Of a stretch of DNA of 64,000 nucleotides, positions 11,001 through 21,667 are shown piece by piece. This DNA comes from Lepidodermella squamata. Its lineage: Eukaryota; Gastrotricha. Under the pieces are notes generated by a model. It did no database searches. It saw only the letters and a program-made list of their open reading frames with translations, and was not told the origin of the DNA. The stretch covers positions 3,534,001-3,598,000 of the forward strand of contig JBLDXI010000003.1 of the NCBI GenBank assembly GCA_047495785.1, read 5' to 3'. The position numbers and the translations under genes are program-made. How positions within the stretch are numbered: the first letter of the stretch is position 1; every line of letters starts with the position of its first letter.

Positions 11001-12706
11001 GATAGCCGGAAGCTGGTCGAATTATCGAGCTGTTGGTCGCGAAAGCGATTGTGTAGCCTCGTGGCCAATCATTTATTCCCAAAGGTGTCTCATCCCGACC
11101 CATTTCTATCGTCGCTTCGACGTAGAAATCGTTCAAATTGAATGCCTATGCAAGGAATCATGAGTAAATAAATGCTCTTTGATAAATTCAAGTAGGGCGT
11201 GCAATTTTTCACCGAAAAAAACTCAATAAAATTCATTTAAATGTATTTAACAAAAATTTCTGTGCGTGGTTTTAGAGACTTCATCTTTTAATTTTTTTAT
11301 TTAAATTTTCAAATTTTAATAAATTTTAATTTTCAAATTTTTAATTTTCAAATTTTTAATTTTCAAATTTTTAATTTTCAAATTTTTTATTTTCAAATTT
11401 TTAATTTTCAAATTTTTAATTTTCAAATTTTTAATTTTCAAATTTATTTAATTTGTCAAGCATTTAAGTACACTTTTATTTGGCAAAAATTACCGATCTC
11501 GACCAGAGTGCCCCACGCTCGTAAATCACTTCCCCTTGAAGCCTGAGAGCGCCGTTGGGTTTTACCGAACTTGTCATATTAGCGGATGGGTAGTGATACC
11601 AATTAGCCGAGCTATTCGCTGAGCTATTCGACAAGACAAATTTCGATACAACAGTGCCACCGTCACAAAGTAAGGCGGTTGGGGAAACCTGGAATGAAGA
11701 AATTCAAAATTCAAAATTTCAAAAAATTAAAATTATTACCTGAGTTGGCGCGATAGCTTGCGAACCACAAGCCCAAACATCAACCCTAGCAACATCAGCA
11801 TATGCCGTAGCTGATCCTGTATTACGAGCCGTGATCCCCAGAGACATTTTGGCGGCATAAAAAGCATCGAGTAGAGTCTGATTGAATACCGCGTTCGAGA
11901 AAATTCGAGTGCAATTCGTTGATGAGTTGAACCGGCAAACATCTACTGTTAGGTTGTACTTCTCCATCCGAATCTTCCAAGTCGATTTCAGCTTCAAATA
12001 CGTGTTGGTGAATGCTGTAGTGATAGGTATACACCAATCAGCCAAGCCAGGACAGCTTGCGTTCAATTTTGAGACATTCGGCTCAAGAGTTATCAGATTC
12101 GTCTTCGTAAAGGTAGGTCCAACATAAATTGAAAAGCCTTCAGAAACATTATTTTTAATACAATTTATTCAACAGTTTTACCAAGATGATCGGCTTTGCT
12201 TATGCCATTTTCTATGAGGGTTGTGTTGTCCGTTGCCTTTAGAAATCCAACCTTGTACCTGGCGATTGAAACTTGATTCGACACCGCAAAAAATAACTCA
12301 GGGAAAGTGCTGTAGTTTCCCGTGGATAGCGTTACTTCGATGTAAAAATCTGATAGCGAAAACGGCTAGATAAATTAATATTTTTAATGTTTCCTATATA
12401 GATTTTATGTAAATCTCACATTTTTTGCCCACATTGAACCTTGGGATTGGAGCTTCTCAGAGATGAGTCGAACTGAGCCGCTATTCCTCGTCGTGTTTGT
12501 GTAATTCTCGCCTGGGTATATCTCCCAGTTGGCCATGTCAGCGACAGACTGGTAGGAATATGATGACTGGAATATGGCATTAGAGCAATTCAGGACCTGG
12601 CCATCAGTCACTCCTATAACTTGTTGAGTATGAGGGAGATTTAAAGATTTACGTATAGGATCTTACCAATGATCAGCATCAGAGTTATCAACTTGTTCGA
12701 GTTCAT
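8019..12706 (-). CDS. Cys-loop ligand-gated ion channel with duplicated ectodomain and mucin-like stalk, 1156 aa
   Basis: Eighteen exons join in one frame: 12706-12667, 12613-12420, 12365-12182, 12137-11740, 11688-11494, 11145-10950, 10892-10462, 10412-10362, 10305-10201, 10148-10119, 10068-9973, 9908-9879, 9828-9724, 9655-9626, 9575-9468, 9412-9377, 9321-9255, 9193-8019. Exon 1 encodes a signal peptide. Exons 2-4 and 5-7 encode two copies of a ~260-residue module I do not recognise (compare SLSDFYIEVTL with NLNDFYVEATI; KSTWKIRMEKYNLTVDVC with GKVTWQIRFQTNSLSITVC). Exons 8-17 encode ~220 residues of Ser/Thr/Pro-rich stalk. Exon 18 is a complete Cys-loop subunit: Cys-x13-Cys (C944, C958) containing FPFDEQ, then four hydrophobic segments, the last near the C-terminus. 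There is no vicinal Cys pair at loop C and no clear PAR motif before M2, so ligand and ion selectivity are open. If cDNA showed two genes, the split would fall in the stalk. Confidence 0.7.
9468..10305 (-). repeat. Tandem two-exon cassettes encoding the Ser/Thr stalk
   Basis: Within the channel gene a unit of one ~96-108 nt exon followed by a 30 nt exon, with their introns, is repeated in tandem. The long exons are 10305-10201, 10068-9973, 9828-9724 and 9575-9468; the 30 nt exons are 10148-10119, 9908-9879 and 9655-9626. The 30 nt exons encode near-identical peptides (TTLGNTSPAT, TILGNTSPAT, TILGNSSPTT-like). All start and end in phase 0, so any number of copies keeps the frame. The introns are repeated too, e.g. 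the stretch around GTTAGAG or GTTGGAG through CACTGATTAGCATG. Confidence 0.8.
11285..11455. repeat. AT-rich minisatellite in intron
   Basis: About nine imperfect tandem copies of a 16-18 bp unit (AATTTTTAATTTTCAA). It lies inside the longest intron of the channel gene (11493-11146), between the two exons 5 and 6, and explains the unusual length of that intron. Confidence 0.85.
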
Positions 12707-13490
12707 GATCCAACGATTTGAAGAATTATATTGCCTGAAAATTCCGTGCGATTTATTGGAATGGAACGCTGTGCACCTGGTATGCACCCTTTTAACGCTT
12801 GTTTTTGCTGCGGCGACGCCTCCTTTTGCGTGGTTCCACTTTATTCAACTACGCAGTTCAACGCAGCGACTAGGCACCCAAACTACCTTATTATTATCGA
12901 GCCTCGGAGAAAAAATCATTACCTCAGGCGTTTTTCGAACTCCTTTGTGAACTCGTTTTTAAAATGTGGTTAAAGTGGCTATTTATTCATTTATTTATTC
13001 AAAAGTGATTTGATCCAAAGTTGAGAGCACGACGGAAAAACAATTTCAAGTAGCAGAAAATGCAATACCTTTCAGTCCGTTTCGCTTTTAAATATTCTGA
13101 AATTATAGCCCAGCTTGAGTGGTTTTGCAATTCAAACACTCTGTTTGAGTTTGGATCACTTGGTCGCGAACTTTGTTAGTTGGCGAACATTCGTACGTTG
13201 GATTCTATGCTCTACAAGGCAATCTGCACATCAATGCTTCATCGATTAAAATCGGCTCTTCGCTCGAGATACGCCGCATTATTCTTGACAAATCTGAAAC
13301 AGTTTCTGAAAAATGATGAAAATTGCCGAACCTCTGCTTGAAAGTTTGAAATTGAAAAATGACGCATTCGGAGCTTGAAATGGCTGGCTCCAATATTGTT
13401 AAATTAGTGTTCAAAATTGCCCGCTCCCTAACCTAATAAAAGGTCCTGAGTAGAAAAGTAAAAATAGGCGATTTTTTGGGGTCTTACTTT
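12707..13490. other. Upstream region of channel gene
   Basis: No supportable gene. It should contain the promoter of the leftward channel gene. Short open frames on both strands have no homology or splice partners that I can see. Confidence 0.4.
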
Positions 13491-13491
13491 C

Positions 13492-13775
13492 AGCGGAACC
13501 AAATTTTCCTGTTGGCGGAACAAAATTTTGGAATTTTTAATGGGCCTAAAGCCACTTTTCGAGGCTTTCAAGCTTGTCATGATTTATCAGCATCATTTGA
13601 AATAAATCATCATTAAATTCAGCGTAAAATTCTGTAAAAGACCGATTCTTCACTATGGAATTCATGCACTGCCTCATTTTCGTAGAAATATTCAAAAAGC
13701 GACCTTTGCTTACCTAAAATTGCTTACCAAAATTACGATTTGGTTCCGCTACAGTCAAATTTGGTTCCACTAAAT
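13492..13775. mobile_element. Small inverted-repeat element
   Basis: AGCGGAACCAAATTTT at about 13491-13506 is mirrored by its complement near 13735-13760 (GATTTGGTTCCGCTAC), with further GGAACCAAATTT-type motifs inside (GGCGGAACAAAATTTT near 13515 and TTTGGTTCCACTAAA near 13760). The spacer has no coding sequence. This looks like a short non-autonomous element; ends are approximate. Confidence 0.4.
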
Positions 13776-14440
13776 GGTATTCTGTTTTTTTGGACTACAA
13801 ATAACGAGGTAATTTTTAATTTAGGTTCCTCTGAAATAATAAGAGAATAGAGATTGTTGGGGAAAAAAACCGAATTTTAGATATTTCGTGGATACGTCTT
13901 TTGATCTATTCTTGTTTCGGATCTATCCACTAATAAAAGTCGTCTGATTGAGAGATTTTATCTATTTATTAATTTAGAAGCCATTCATCCATTATAGTTA
14001 TGTTGGAAGGCTCGGCTGAAAAAAGGCAATTGGCTATATAGTTTGATCAAACTGTATAAATATTTTTTCCAAACCCAACATACAAAATAATTCAGCTTCC
14101 GAAAAACAAAATGCTAAATACCTAAAAAGACAATTATTTTATGTGATCTGCGTGTTCCGGTTTCCGGTTACAAGTTGGCCTTAATCTATACATTTTCAGG
14201 CGATAATTGTTCCGCGTCGCTATGAACGCGTGCTCCGGCGGCGCTCTCATTCATCGTGAGCGTAGAGCAAAGTTGCTACAACACGCGCGGCAAAACGAGG
14301 CCGAGCGCGCGCTGATCGAACGAAGACTGCTGATGTAACACCCGAAAGCTAGGTCAAACCATAAAAAAAACCTGTAGAGGCATTCGGAAATATTACCATT
14401 TTAATCATTTTAATATTTTTTTTTCAAATCTGAATTTAAC
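13776..14440. other. Spacer and promoter region
   Basis: AT-rich to about 14200, then an abruptly GC-rich block (about 14205-14345) with CGCG- and GCGC-containing motifs just upstream of the FASASV-repeat gene. Similar GC-rich blocks lie upstream of the Lys/Ser-rich genes at 40529 (minus) and 42475 (plus). Likely a promoter, but no core element is clear. Confidence 0.4.
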
Positions 14441-15661
14441 ATGCGACTTATTCTTGTAGTAGCGGTTTTAGCCCTGTTTTGCGTCGGTAATAACAATAAC
14501 CAGCATTTTTAACAAATTTTATACTTATTTTCATGAATAATAGCTTTAATTTCTGCCGATGCCTCACCCACAGTGAATAATAATGCTGCCGAAGCTACGC
14601 CAGCAGTGAATAACAATGCCGCTGAAGCGCCCGCTGGTTTAGCCGACAATCGCGGTTTGAACGGCGCCAACTTCGCCGGCAAACGGAACCGACGATGCCG
14701 TCCTAAATTCCACCGGAACAGTCGCAGCTACGTCAGTGCCTCTAAGAAATCAGCCTCAGCGGGTAAAAGGTTCGGACGCCGCCACGGTCAACGTCGCGGT
14801 GGAAATTACGCCGCTGCCTCGGTGAACAAGCGATCTGCTTCCGCCTCGGCTGGCAATGGCCGCCGTGGCGGTCGCTTCATCGGACGCAAGGGTCGTCGCA
14901 GTGGCAACTTCGCCTCGGTTTCTGTTAGCAAGCGATCTGCCTCAGCTGCTGCCGGCAACTTCCGTGGCCGTCGCGGCAACTTTGGTCGCCGTCATGGTGG
15001 TCGTCGCAGCGGCAACTTCGCCTCGGCTTCGGTTAATAAGCACTCCGCCTCCGCCTCAGCTGGCAGCAACAAGGGCATCAATAAGTTCGGCCGAGGCTCA
15101 TTATCCGGCCGTCGCCACGCTGGTCGTCGCCGTGGAGGAAGCTTCGCCTCTGCCTCGGTCAACAAGCGCTCTGCCTCGGCTGCTGCCGGCAACTTCCGCG
15201 GCCGCCGTGGTCGTGGCAACTTCTCCGGCCGTCGTCACGGTGGTCGTCGTGGTGGCAGCTTCGCCTCAGCCTCTGTCAGCAAGCGCTCCGCCTCGGCTGC
15301 CGCTGGCAAGTTTCGCGGTCATCGTGGTCGCATCTACGACCAAAAGGGTCGTCGCAGCGGCAACTTCGCCTCGGCTTCGGTTAGCAAGCGCTCGGCTTCA
15401 GCTGCTGCCGGTAACTTCCGCGGCAATTATGGTCGCCGTCGTGGCCACTCCGGCTCGGCTGGCTCCTACGGCAGGCGCGGCTATGGGCGAGGGTACGGCC
15501 GTCGTCGTGGCGCCTCGGCTTCAGTCAGCAAATACTCGGCTTCTGCTAATGCTGGAAGCTACAACCGTGGTGGCTACAGGGGACCTGGGCGCCGTAGCCG
15601 CTCTTTTTCCGGCCACGATTCTCGCGGCTATCGCGGTGGTTCTTATGACCCATATTACTAA
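14441..15661 (+). CDS. Secreted FASASV-repeat Gly/Arg-rich protein, 387 aa
   Basis: Exons 14441-14486 and 14544-15661. Exon 1 plus the start of exon 2 make a signal peptide (MRLILVVAVLALFCVGALIS, cut near ADA). The mature protein alternates about seven blocks of the type FASASVNKRSASAAAG with linkers rich in Gly, Arg, Asn and Phe (for example NFRGRRGNFGRRHGGRR), ending in a Gly/Tyr/Arg tail. It is strongly basic with no Cys. It is a clear paralog of the minus-strand gene at 19985-21198, of nearly the same length. AATAAA lies at 15695-15700. The family is not one I know; the two-block repeat suggests a structural secreted material. Confidence 0.85.
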
Positions 15662-15844
15662 ATAATTCCGCAGCCAATGAAAGACATCAAGTGAAATAAA
15701 TTATTTATTTAGTAAATTAATTTGAAACTTTTGGACACCTTCGAAATAAATCCGCAGAACAAGGAAAAACGTTTCGCTTGTGTTACCTTTGTTTTGCTTA
15801 ATTATCTGCGATTTTTCGGGAGAAAATAAAAGCTGAGCTATAAT

Positions 15845-18037
15845 TTATTTTTTATTTTTGCCATCTCCAAAGAATACAAAAATCAGAATTGGCATGAAGT
15901 AAAGAAAAATTATCACATTGACTTGAACTGCTGAAGATGCCGTAAATTTTTTAATCTCGCAATATTCCCCACTGAACCCTTCATTACAATGGCAAATATC
16001 AGCAGAAAAATACTTTGTCCCATTCGAATCGCAAGATCGTTCAAAAACTGGCTGGGTCAACTGGTCATCGCCTTTATAACAATAACCACCCCGCCTACAG
16101 ACGCAATGAAAATATTCGAAATCGGCCGATGATAACCGGCCACTGAACAGCAGGAAACACGGCATGTTATCATTTGGGTCTAAATATTCGAAATTAATGG
16201 TCCAATTTCGCCGATATGACCTCATTTCTTGGTCTACAATAAGCGCAGCTCGTCGATAATCAGCCATAGTCCCATTTTCGAAGAAAATCTCCAAATGGTT
16301 TATCGGACTTGATGAAGCTGTTAGGCATACCAAGGTTGAGTTGAAGGAATTCATCGGAAAAGGCCAGAAAATCGAGTTCTCCTGAGTTGTCCCTCTCAAC
16401 CCGTACCTACCATGGTTGCTGATTGCAATGAAAAGTCCCCCAGATTTAACGGATAAAATTGTTCGATCAGCGTAATTTCCGTTTCTTTTCAACAAAAACA
16501 CAAAAGTCCAATCGAATTTGTTGGAAATTGCCAATTCTCGCTGCGATTTTTCGAAATTTTTCTGGAAATAAACGATTTTTCCAGATCCAGGGCCAAAATA
16601 TGCCTGATTGAGGTCGCATTCACCAAAGGTTCGGCAAACACATCTAGCCAGTTCCATTTCTTTTTCGGTTAAAACAACCTGATACAGTGAAAAACATACA
16701 ACAGCGCCGTCTATCAAATTATCGGGAAAACCGAAAGAAATCCCACTTGGATTCTGGTAAAAGTACAATCCGTCCAATTTTTCAGAATTAACGACATGGC
16801 CAGTTTCGTTATAGATTCGAATAAACGGCCATTTGTAGGAAAAAGCGACAAAATGCCAAATAGGTTCATGAAAAGTTTCAGTAAAATTTAGCAGAGCTAT
16901 CGAAATATTTGTCGATTTTTTCTCTAGCAGTATCGAATTTCGGGTGAAAAATATTTCAAGACCCAGAGTTTCATTTCCAATGTCGACAATCCGCAGCTTT
17001 TGGACGATGGGCTGGTGGCGATAGACGTAGAAAAAAATTGTGAAGTCATCCTGTGGTAATTTGATTTCGCTATTATTCGCGATAATTGGCGGTGTTTTTT
17101 CGAAATCTCCAAATTTTGCGAACAAGCCGTAGCCAGCAGACCGAAACGGGCCTTTTGACTGTGTTATCAATCGTCTGGCTGTGATATTCGTGCTGGCTAG
17201 ACCTTTAAATTTCTCCATCGAACCCGAGGTGGCATAATCCCATTCTGCGAGTGGCCAAAATCCGACGAGTTTGGATGCTTGAGGGCCTTTGAAATTTGAT
17301 TGATCGCAAGGATGGCAGTAGCAGGAGAGACGAGACATTCCGAGACCGGTGAAAATTCCATTCATCACCACCAAACAACTGATATCATTTTCTATATTGT
17401 TGATCACATAATTGTGGAAAATGTTACTGAATCTTATAGGGCAAATACCTTGTGAAATATTTCTGACTTGGAGTAGGTGAATGTCATTGTTGGTAACGAC
17501 TTCAGCGGTGGAAACTCTGAAATTTTAGCCATTTTTTAACTAGGCATTTTGCCTTATTTTTTTATATTACCTTTTGGGGGTTGAAATTGTTTTCAAATAG
17601 CTTCCAGAGGCTGAATAATAATGTGTTAGCCCACGATTCGTATCCAAAACCATGATTCGAAATACAGTCCTTTCCAACGGCCATAAATCTTCGTCGCTAC
17701 AGCAATAAATTTCGTAGTATCGAGTCGAATTTATTACGAGACGAGCTAACATCGCATCGCCACGGTTTTCGAATCGTGTGATTGATAGAGCTATTGTAAA
17801 ATCGCTGAGATTCGGTGGTATGGCGTAAGATATCAAGGGAACTGGTTGATTTTGATAATAATTTGGGACATCATCAACGCTTGTCAATCCCTTCATGCTG
17901 TATTTTGCGATCGTATCAGAGACCGGCGACCAAATTCCAAACACATGAGTAGAATTGGGTAGGTCTGAGATCTGAACACCAGTTGCAAGATGGAACAAAT
18001 GGGAAGCCAATGTGATTATACTCGCTAGGATTTTCAT
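15845..18037 (-). CDS. LamG-like/EGF type I membrane protein, 693 aa
   Basis: Exons 18037-17571, 17516-17449 and 17391-15845. A signal peptide (MKILASIITLASHLFHLATG) precedes an N-terminal domain (~150 aa), a Cys-containing linker and two concanavalin/LamG-like modules. The first starts KLVGFWPLAEWDYA and ends LARCVCRTFGECD; the second ends FHCVCRRGGYC. An EGF-like repeat (CDSNGTKYFSADICHCNEGF, then GEYCE) follows, then one hydrophobic segment near the C-terminus (VNVIIFLYFMPILIFVFF) and a short Lys-rich tail. It shares exon layout and module order with the larger proteins at 21668-31649. A cell-surface adhesion or recognition role is inferred from the architecture. Confidence 0.8.
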
Positions 18038-18430
18038 TCGGCTCTAGGAATGACCAGAGACAGAGAGAATGGCTATATTTTAGAATTAATAAATAATTAA
18101 GGTGGGCATTTTATTTCGATGTTTCCAAAAAATTTAAGAATTTTGCGGATTTTTACCGTTACCTCTTTTTTGGAATAATTCCACAAATTATTAGCCGGCA
18201 CCTTCTTAAATCTTCGAAATCACAATTTAACCGAAATTTTTTATAGTTTGACTGACGAATATTAGGTGGCAAAAAAGACAACGAGGAGCCGAATGATAAA
18301 CTGAACAGTTTTATTTCACACTGAATCCCAAAAACATAACCGGAAGTATCATTGCTCATAGCATGGCAAAATAAATTTTATTTTGTTAATTTTTTGATCT
18401 CGAGACAATAGGTTGACCTAGTCCTGAGGC
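18038..18430. other. Spacer
   Basis: Between two minus-strand genes; it holds the promoter of the LamG-like gene to the left and the 3' end of the Lys/Ala/Ser-rich gene to the right. Nothing further recognised. Confidence 0.5.
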
Positions 18431-19786
18431 TTAGTAGGTGTAGGTGCTATCTTCGTGAGCAGCTTCCTTACCATAGCCGTGTTTGTTGCCACCCTTCTTT
18501 TCGGTCTTCTTGCCGCCCTTCTTGCCATGGTAGCCGTTGCTGCTGGCGCTCTTCTTTCCGTAGCCGTAGGAGCCCGAGGACTTCTTGCCCTTCTTGCCGC
18601 CCTTCTTCGCAGCCTTCTTGCCATGGTAGCCGCTGTCCTTCTTGGCGCTGGCGCTCTTCTTTCCGTAGCTGTGCGAGACTGAGGACTTCTTGGCCTTCTT
18701 GGCAGCCTTCTTCGGGGCCTTCTTGGGGGCCTTCTTGGGGGCGCTAGCGCTCTTCTCCTGGTAGCTGGCAGAGACACCTGCATGGAAGTCGTGGGTGGCA
18801 CGTTCAGCCGAGGCATTGGCGCGCTTCTTGGACTTCTTAGCCGAGGCCTTGCGAGTGTGGGCAGAGTCGGAGACGGAGGTCTTCTTGCTGGCGGCCTTGT
18901 AGTCGCGAGCCTTATGAGCCTTACGGGTGGCGGAGGCCGAGGCGTGGCGTTGATGGGCCTTGTTGCGCTTCGCCTTCTTCGAGGCAGCGGCGGCCGAGGC
19001 CTTCGAGTCGCGGGAAGCGTAGGCAGCAGAGTGGGCCTTGCGGGACTTCTTGCCGTGGGCCTTCTTGGCGGTCTTTTTGCGGGTAGCAGTGGTAGCGGCA
19101 CCATCAGAGTCGGCCTTGGCGAACTCTTGCGAGCCGGACTCGAAGCTGAACTTGTTGACCTTGTTGTGGCCCTTGTCGGTGAAGGTCTTCTTCTTGAACT
19201 CGATCACCTCGCCGGCCTTGTCGCGGGCCTGGTCCTTCTGGAAAGCAGCCTTGCGCTTGTGGTCGGCGCGGCCGTGCTTCTTGTTGCGCTTGTGCTTCTG
19301 GGCAGCGGCGGCGGCGCCAGAGTCGGCGTAGGCGTTGTCGTGCTTGGCGAAGGCAGCCGAGTCGCTCTTGCGGACAACACGGCCGTGGCGCTTGCTGGCG
19401 GCCTTGGACTTCTTGCGGTCGTAGGCGGAGTCGCGCTTGCCAGCCGAGGCGTAGCTGGCCGAGGCACGTTCGCGGCTGGCCGATCGGGTCTTGATCAGCT
19501 TGCGCTTGTCGCTGGTCTTCTTGTTGTGCGAAGCATCGGCCGAGGCGTAGTCGACGGCAGCGTCTTCCTGTTCAGCAGAGGCGGACTTGCGGTCGTAGGT
19601 GTCGCGTTGGTCGACCGAGGCGGAGAAGGAGGCCTTCTTGCTGCCACCCTTCTTGGCGCCTTTGCCTTTACCACCGGCAGAGACTGAATAAATGGCGAAA
19701 AATTAAATAAATAATTGAAGATGGGATTGTAGATTACCGGTAGCGGCAAGCAGGATAATCACAGCGAGAGCGAGGTAGACACGCAT
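18431..19786 (-). CDS. Secreted Lys/Ala/Ser-rich protein, 433 aa
   Basis: Exons 19786-19738 and 19683-18431. Exon 1 gives a signal peptide (MRVYLALAVIILLAATV, then SAGG). The mature protein is made of Lys-rich stretches interspersed with SAS/ASA motifs and Tyr, e.g. KKSASAKKDSGYHGKKAAKK and YASAGKRDSAYDRKKSKAA. It is Cys-free and very basic, and GC-rich against its surroundings. Its N-terminal half is closely similar to the protein at 39328-40529 (shared VIEFKKKTFTDKGHNKVNK and SDKRKLIKTRSASRERASA), so the two are paralogs. Lys-, Ser- and Tyr-rich composition recalls adhesive or sclerotised matrix proteins; that is inference. Confidence 0.85.
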
Positions 19787-19984
19787 ATTTTATAATTACT
19801 GATTCTAATTTGAAAAAAGGAAATTAGATCACAACTGTGACATTATTAGACTTTAATCATCTCACGGGGCATGCTCAAGCAAAAAAATGATATCTGTGCA
19901 ATATTGCAACAGTTTCTAAAAAGCCCTTTTCTTATACGAAAATAAAGTGGATTCGCGGCGAAAACGTTATTGAGTATCTTTCGC
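19787..19984. promoter_or_regulatory. Promoter region of the Lys/Ala/Ser-rich gene
   Basis: A 198-bp spacer between the 5' end of the Lys/Ala/Ser-rich gene and the 3' end of the FASASV-repeat gene, both on the minus strand. The upstream promoter of the former must lie here or overlap the neighbour's 3' UTR. No distinct motif was identified. Confidence 0.35.
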
Positions 19985-21198
19985 TTATTCCAAGCCGAAT
20001 TTCAAGAGAGGGCGGTTGTTGTTGCCAGCCTCGGCGGAGGCCGAATTCTTGTTGACCGAAGCCTCGGCGAATTCGCCACCGCGGCGACCACCATGGCGAC
20101 GACCGAAGAACTTGCCATGATGACCACGGCGACCGCGCTTGCCATTGGAGCCAGCCGAGGCGGAGGCAGAGTTCTTGTTAACCGAAGCCGAGGCGAAATT
20201 GCCACGACGACCCTTGTGGCCGAAGAAGCGGCCACCACGGCGGCCATTGCCGGCTGAAGCAGAGGCAGATCGCTTGTTATCTGAGGCAGAGGCGAAGTTA
20301 CCGCGACGACCACGTCCGAAGTGACCGCGACGGCCACGGAAGTTTCCGGCAGAAGCAGAAGCAGAGCGCTTGTTAACCGAAGCAGAGGCGAAGTTGCCGC
20401 CGCGACGACCACCATGACGGCGTCCGAAGTGGCCACGACGGCCGCGGAAGTGGCCAGCGGCAGCCGAAGCAGAGCGCTTGTTGACCGAGGCTGAGGCGAA
20501 GCTTCCACGACGACCACCGTGACGACGACCGAAGAACTTGCCATGATGACCACGGTGTCCACGGAAGTTGCCGGCGGCAGCCGAGGCGGAGCGCTTGTTG
20601 ACCGAGGCAGAGGCGAAGTTTCCTCCACGGCGGCGACCATGACCAAAGTAGCGACCAGCGTGATGGCGACGGCCGAAGCCCTTGTGGCCCCTGCGACCCT
20701 TGTTGGAGCCAGCCGAGGCGGAGGCGGAGTTCTTGTTGACAGAAGCCGAGGCGAAGTTGCCACCACGACGACCCTTGTGACCGAAGAAGCGACCACCACG
20801 ACGGCCATTGCCAGCCGAGGCAGAGGCGGAGTTCTTGTTAACTGAGGCAGAAGCGAAGTTGCCGCGACGGCGACGACCGAAGAATCCGCGCTTGCCGTTG
20901 GAGCCAGCCGAGGCGGAGGCGGAGTTCTTGTTGACTGAGGCAGAGGCGTGGTTTCCAGCACGGCGGCGGCCGTGGAAGCCAAAACCGCGACCGTGCTTGC
21001 CAGAGTACAGATTGCCGTGGTGAGCCTTGTCGACACCAGCCGAAGCGGAGGCGCTCTTCTTGTTCACAGAGGCGGACGCATCATTGGCGGAAACGGCAAC
21101 TTTAGGCAACGAAAATCAATATTGAAACCAGTCATAACAACATGTCGCTTACCGATGCAGAACAGGGCGACAGCAACTGCGACGAGTGTCAAACGCAT
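19985..21198 (-). CDS. Secreted FASASV-repeat Gly/Arg/His-rich protein, 386 aa
   Basis: Exons 21198-21153 and 21099-19985. Exon 1 encodes a signal peptide (MRLTLVAVAVALFCIG, continuing VAVSAN). Ten blocks of the type FASASVNKNSASASAG alternate with Gly/Arg/His/Phe-rich linkers such as NGRRGGRFFGHKGRRGGN and HHGKFFGRRHGGRRG. One block has Asp for Val (FASASDNK) and the last is FAEASVNKNSASAEAG. The protein is basic and Cys-free. It is the paralog of the plus-strand protein at 14441-15661: same exon structure, intron phase and length, but more repeat blocks and more His. Repeat copies at DNA level are similar enough for unequal exchange. Confidence 0.88.
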
Positions 21199-21667
21199 CT
21201 TAAATTCGGAATAAAATATGATGATAAAAAGGCGAAGCTAGCTGGAATGATATTTTCCCGATTTCGAAATCGCCTTTTAAAGGCTGGTTCGACCGGTTTT
21301 CACCTGCCTGTTGCGTAGCAGAGCCATCGGTCGCGTGTTCAACCTAACTATCCGCCACCATGTGCAACAATATCGCGAGCGAAAATTTGATTTGTTTTTC
21401 AAAAATTCGCTCGTTCACGCGTTCACGCTGTTGTTTTGTTGTTATTGCTTCATTTTTTGTCCGCCTTTTATTCGCCACGCTCGCCGAACCACAAAAACTC
21501 ATTTACGAAGACAGATTATTTTAAAATTTATAATACTTAATTTTCAACCTCAAAAACCAGATTAGAATGTCCGCCTATTATTTATATATTATCATCACCC
21601 TGGCAGATTCAGTTAAAAAATTTTCGATAAAAAACACGTGAACAAAAGTTTATTTACGACGATTGCA
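21199..21667. other. Promoter region and 3' flank
   Basis: Holds the promoter of the FASASV-repeat gene (leftward). At 21329-21337 the minus strand reads CACGCGACC, 131 bp before that ATG; the same word in the same orientation lies before two other secreted-protein genes. The right end is the 3' flank of the LamG-like gene starting at 21668. Confidence 0.45.

Noticed and set aside
11285-11455. CRISPR-like or regulatory repeat
   Set aside because: It is a simple AT-rich minisatellite without spacers, inside an intron.
18418-19687. Long overlapping frames in other phases of the Lys/Ser-rich and FASASV genes
   Set aside because: GC-rich low-complexity exons lack stops in several frames; only one frame has a signal-peptide exon and consistent splice phase.
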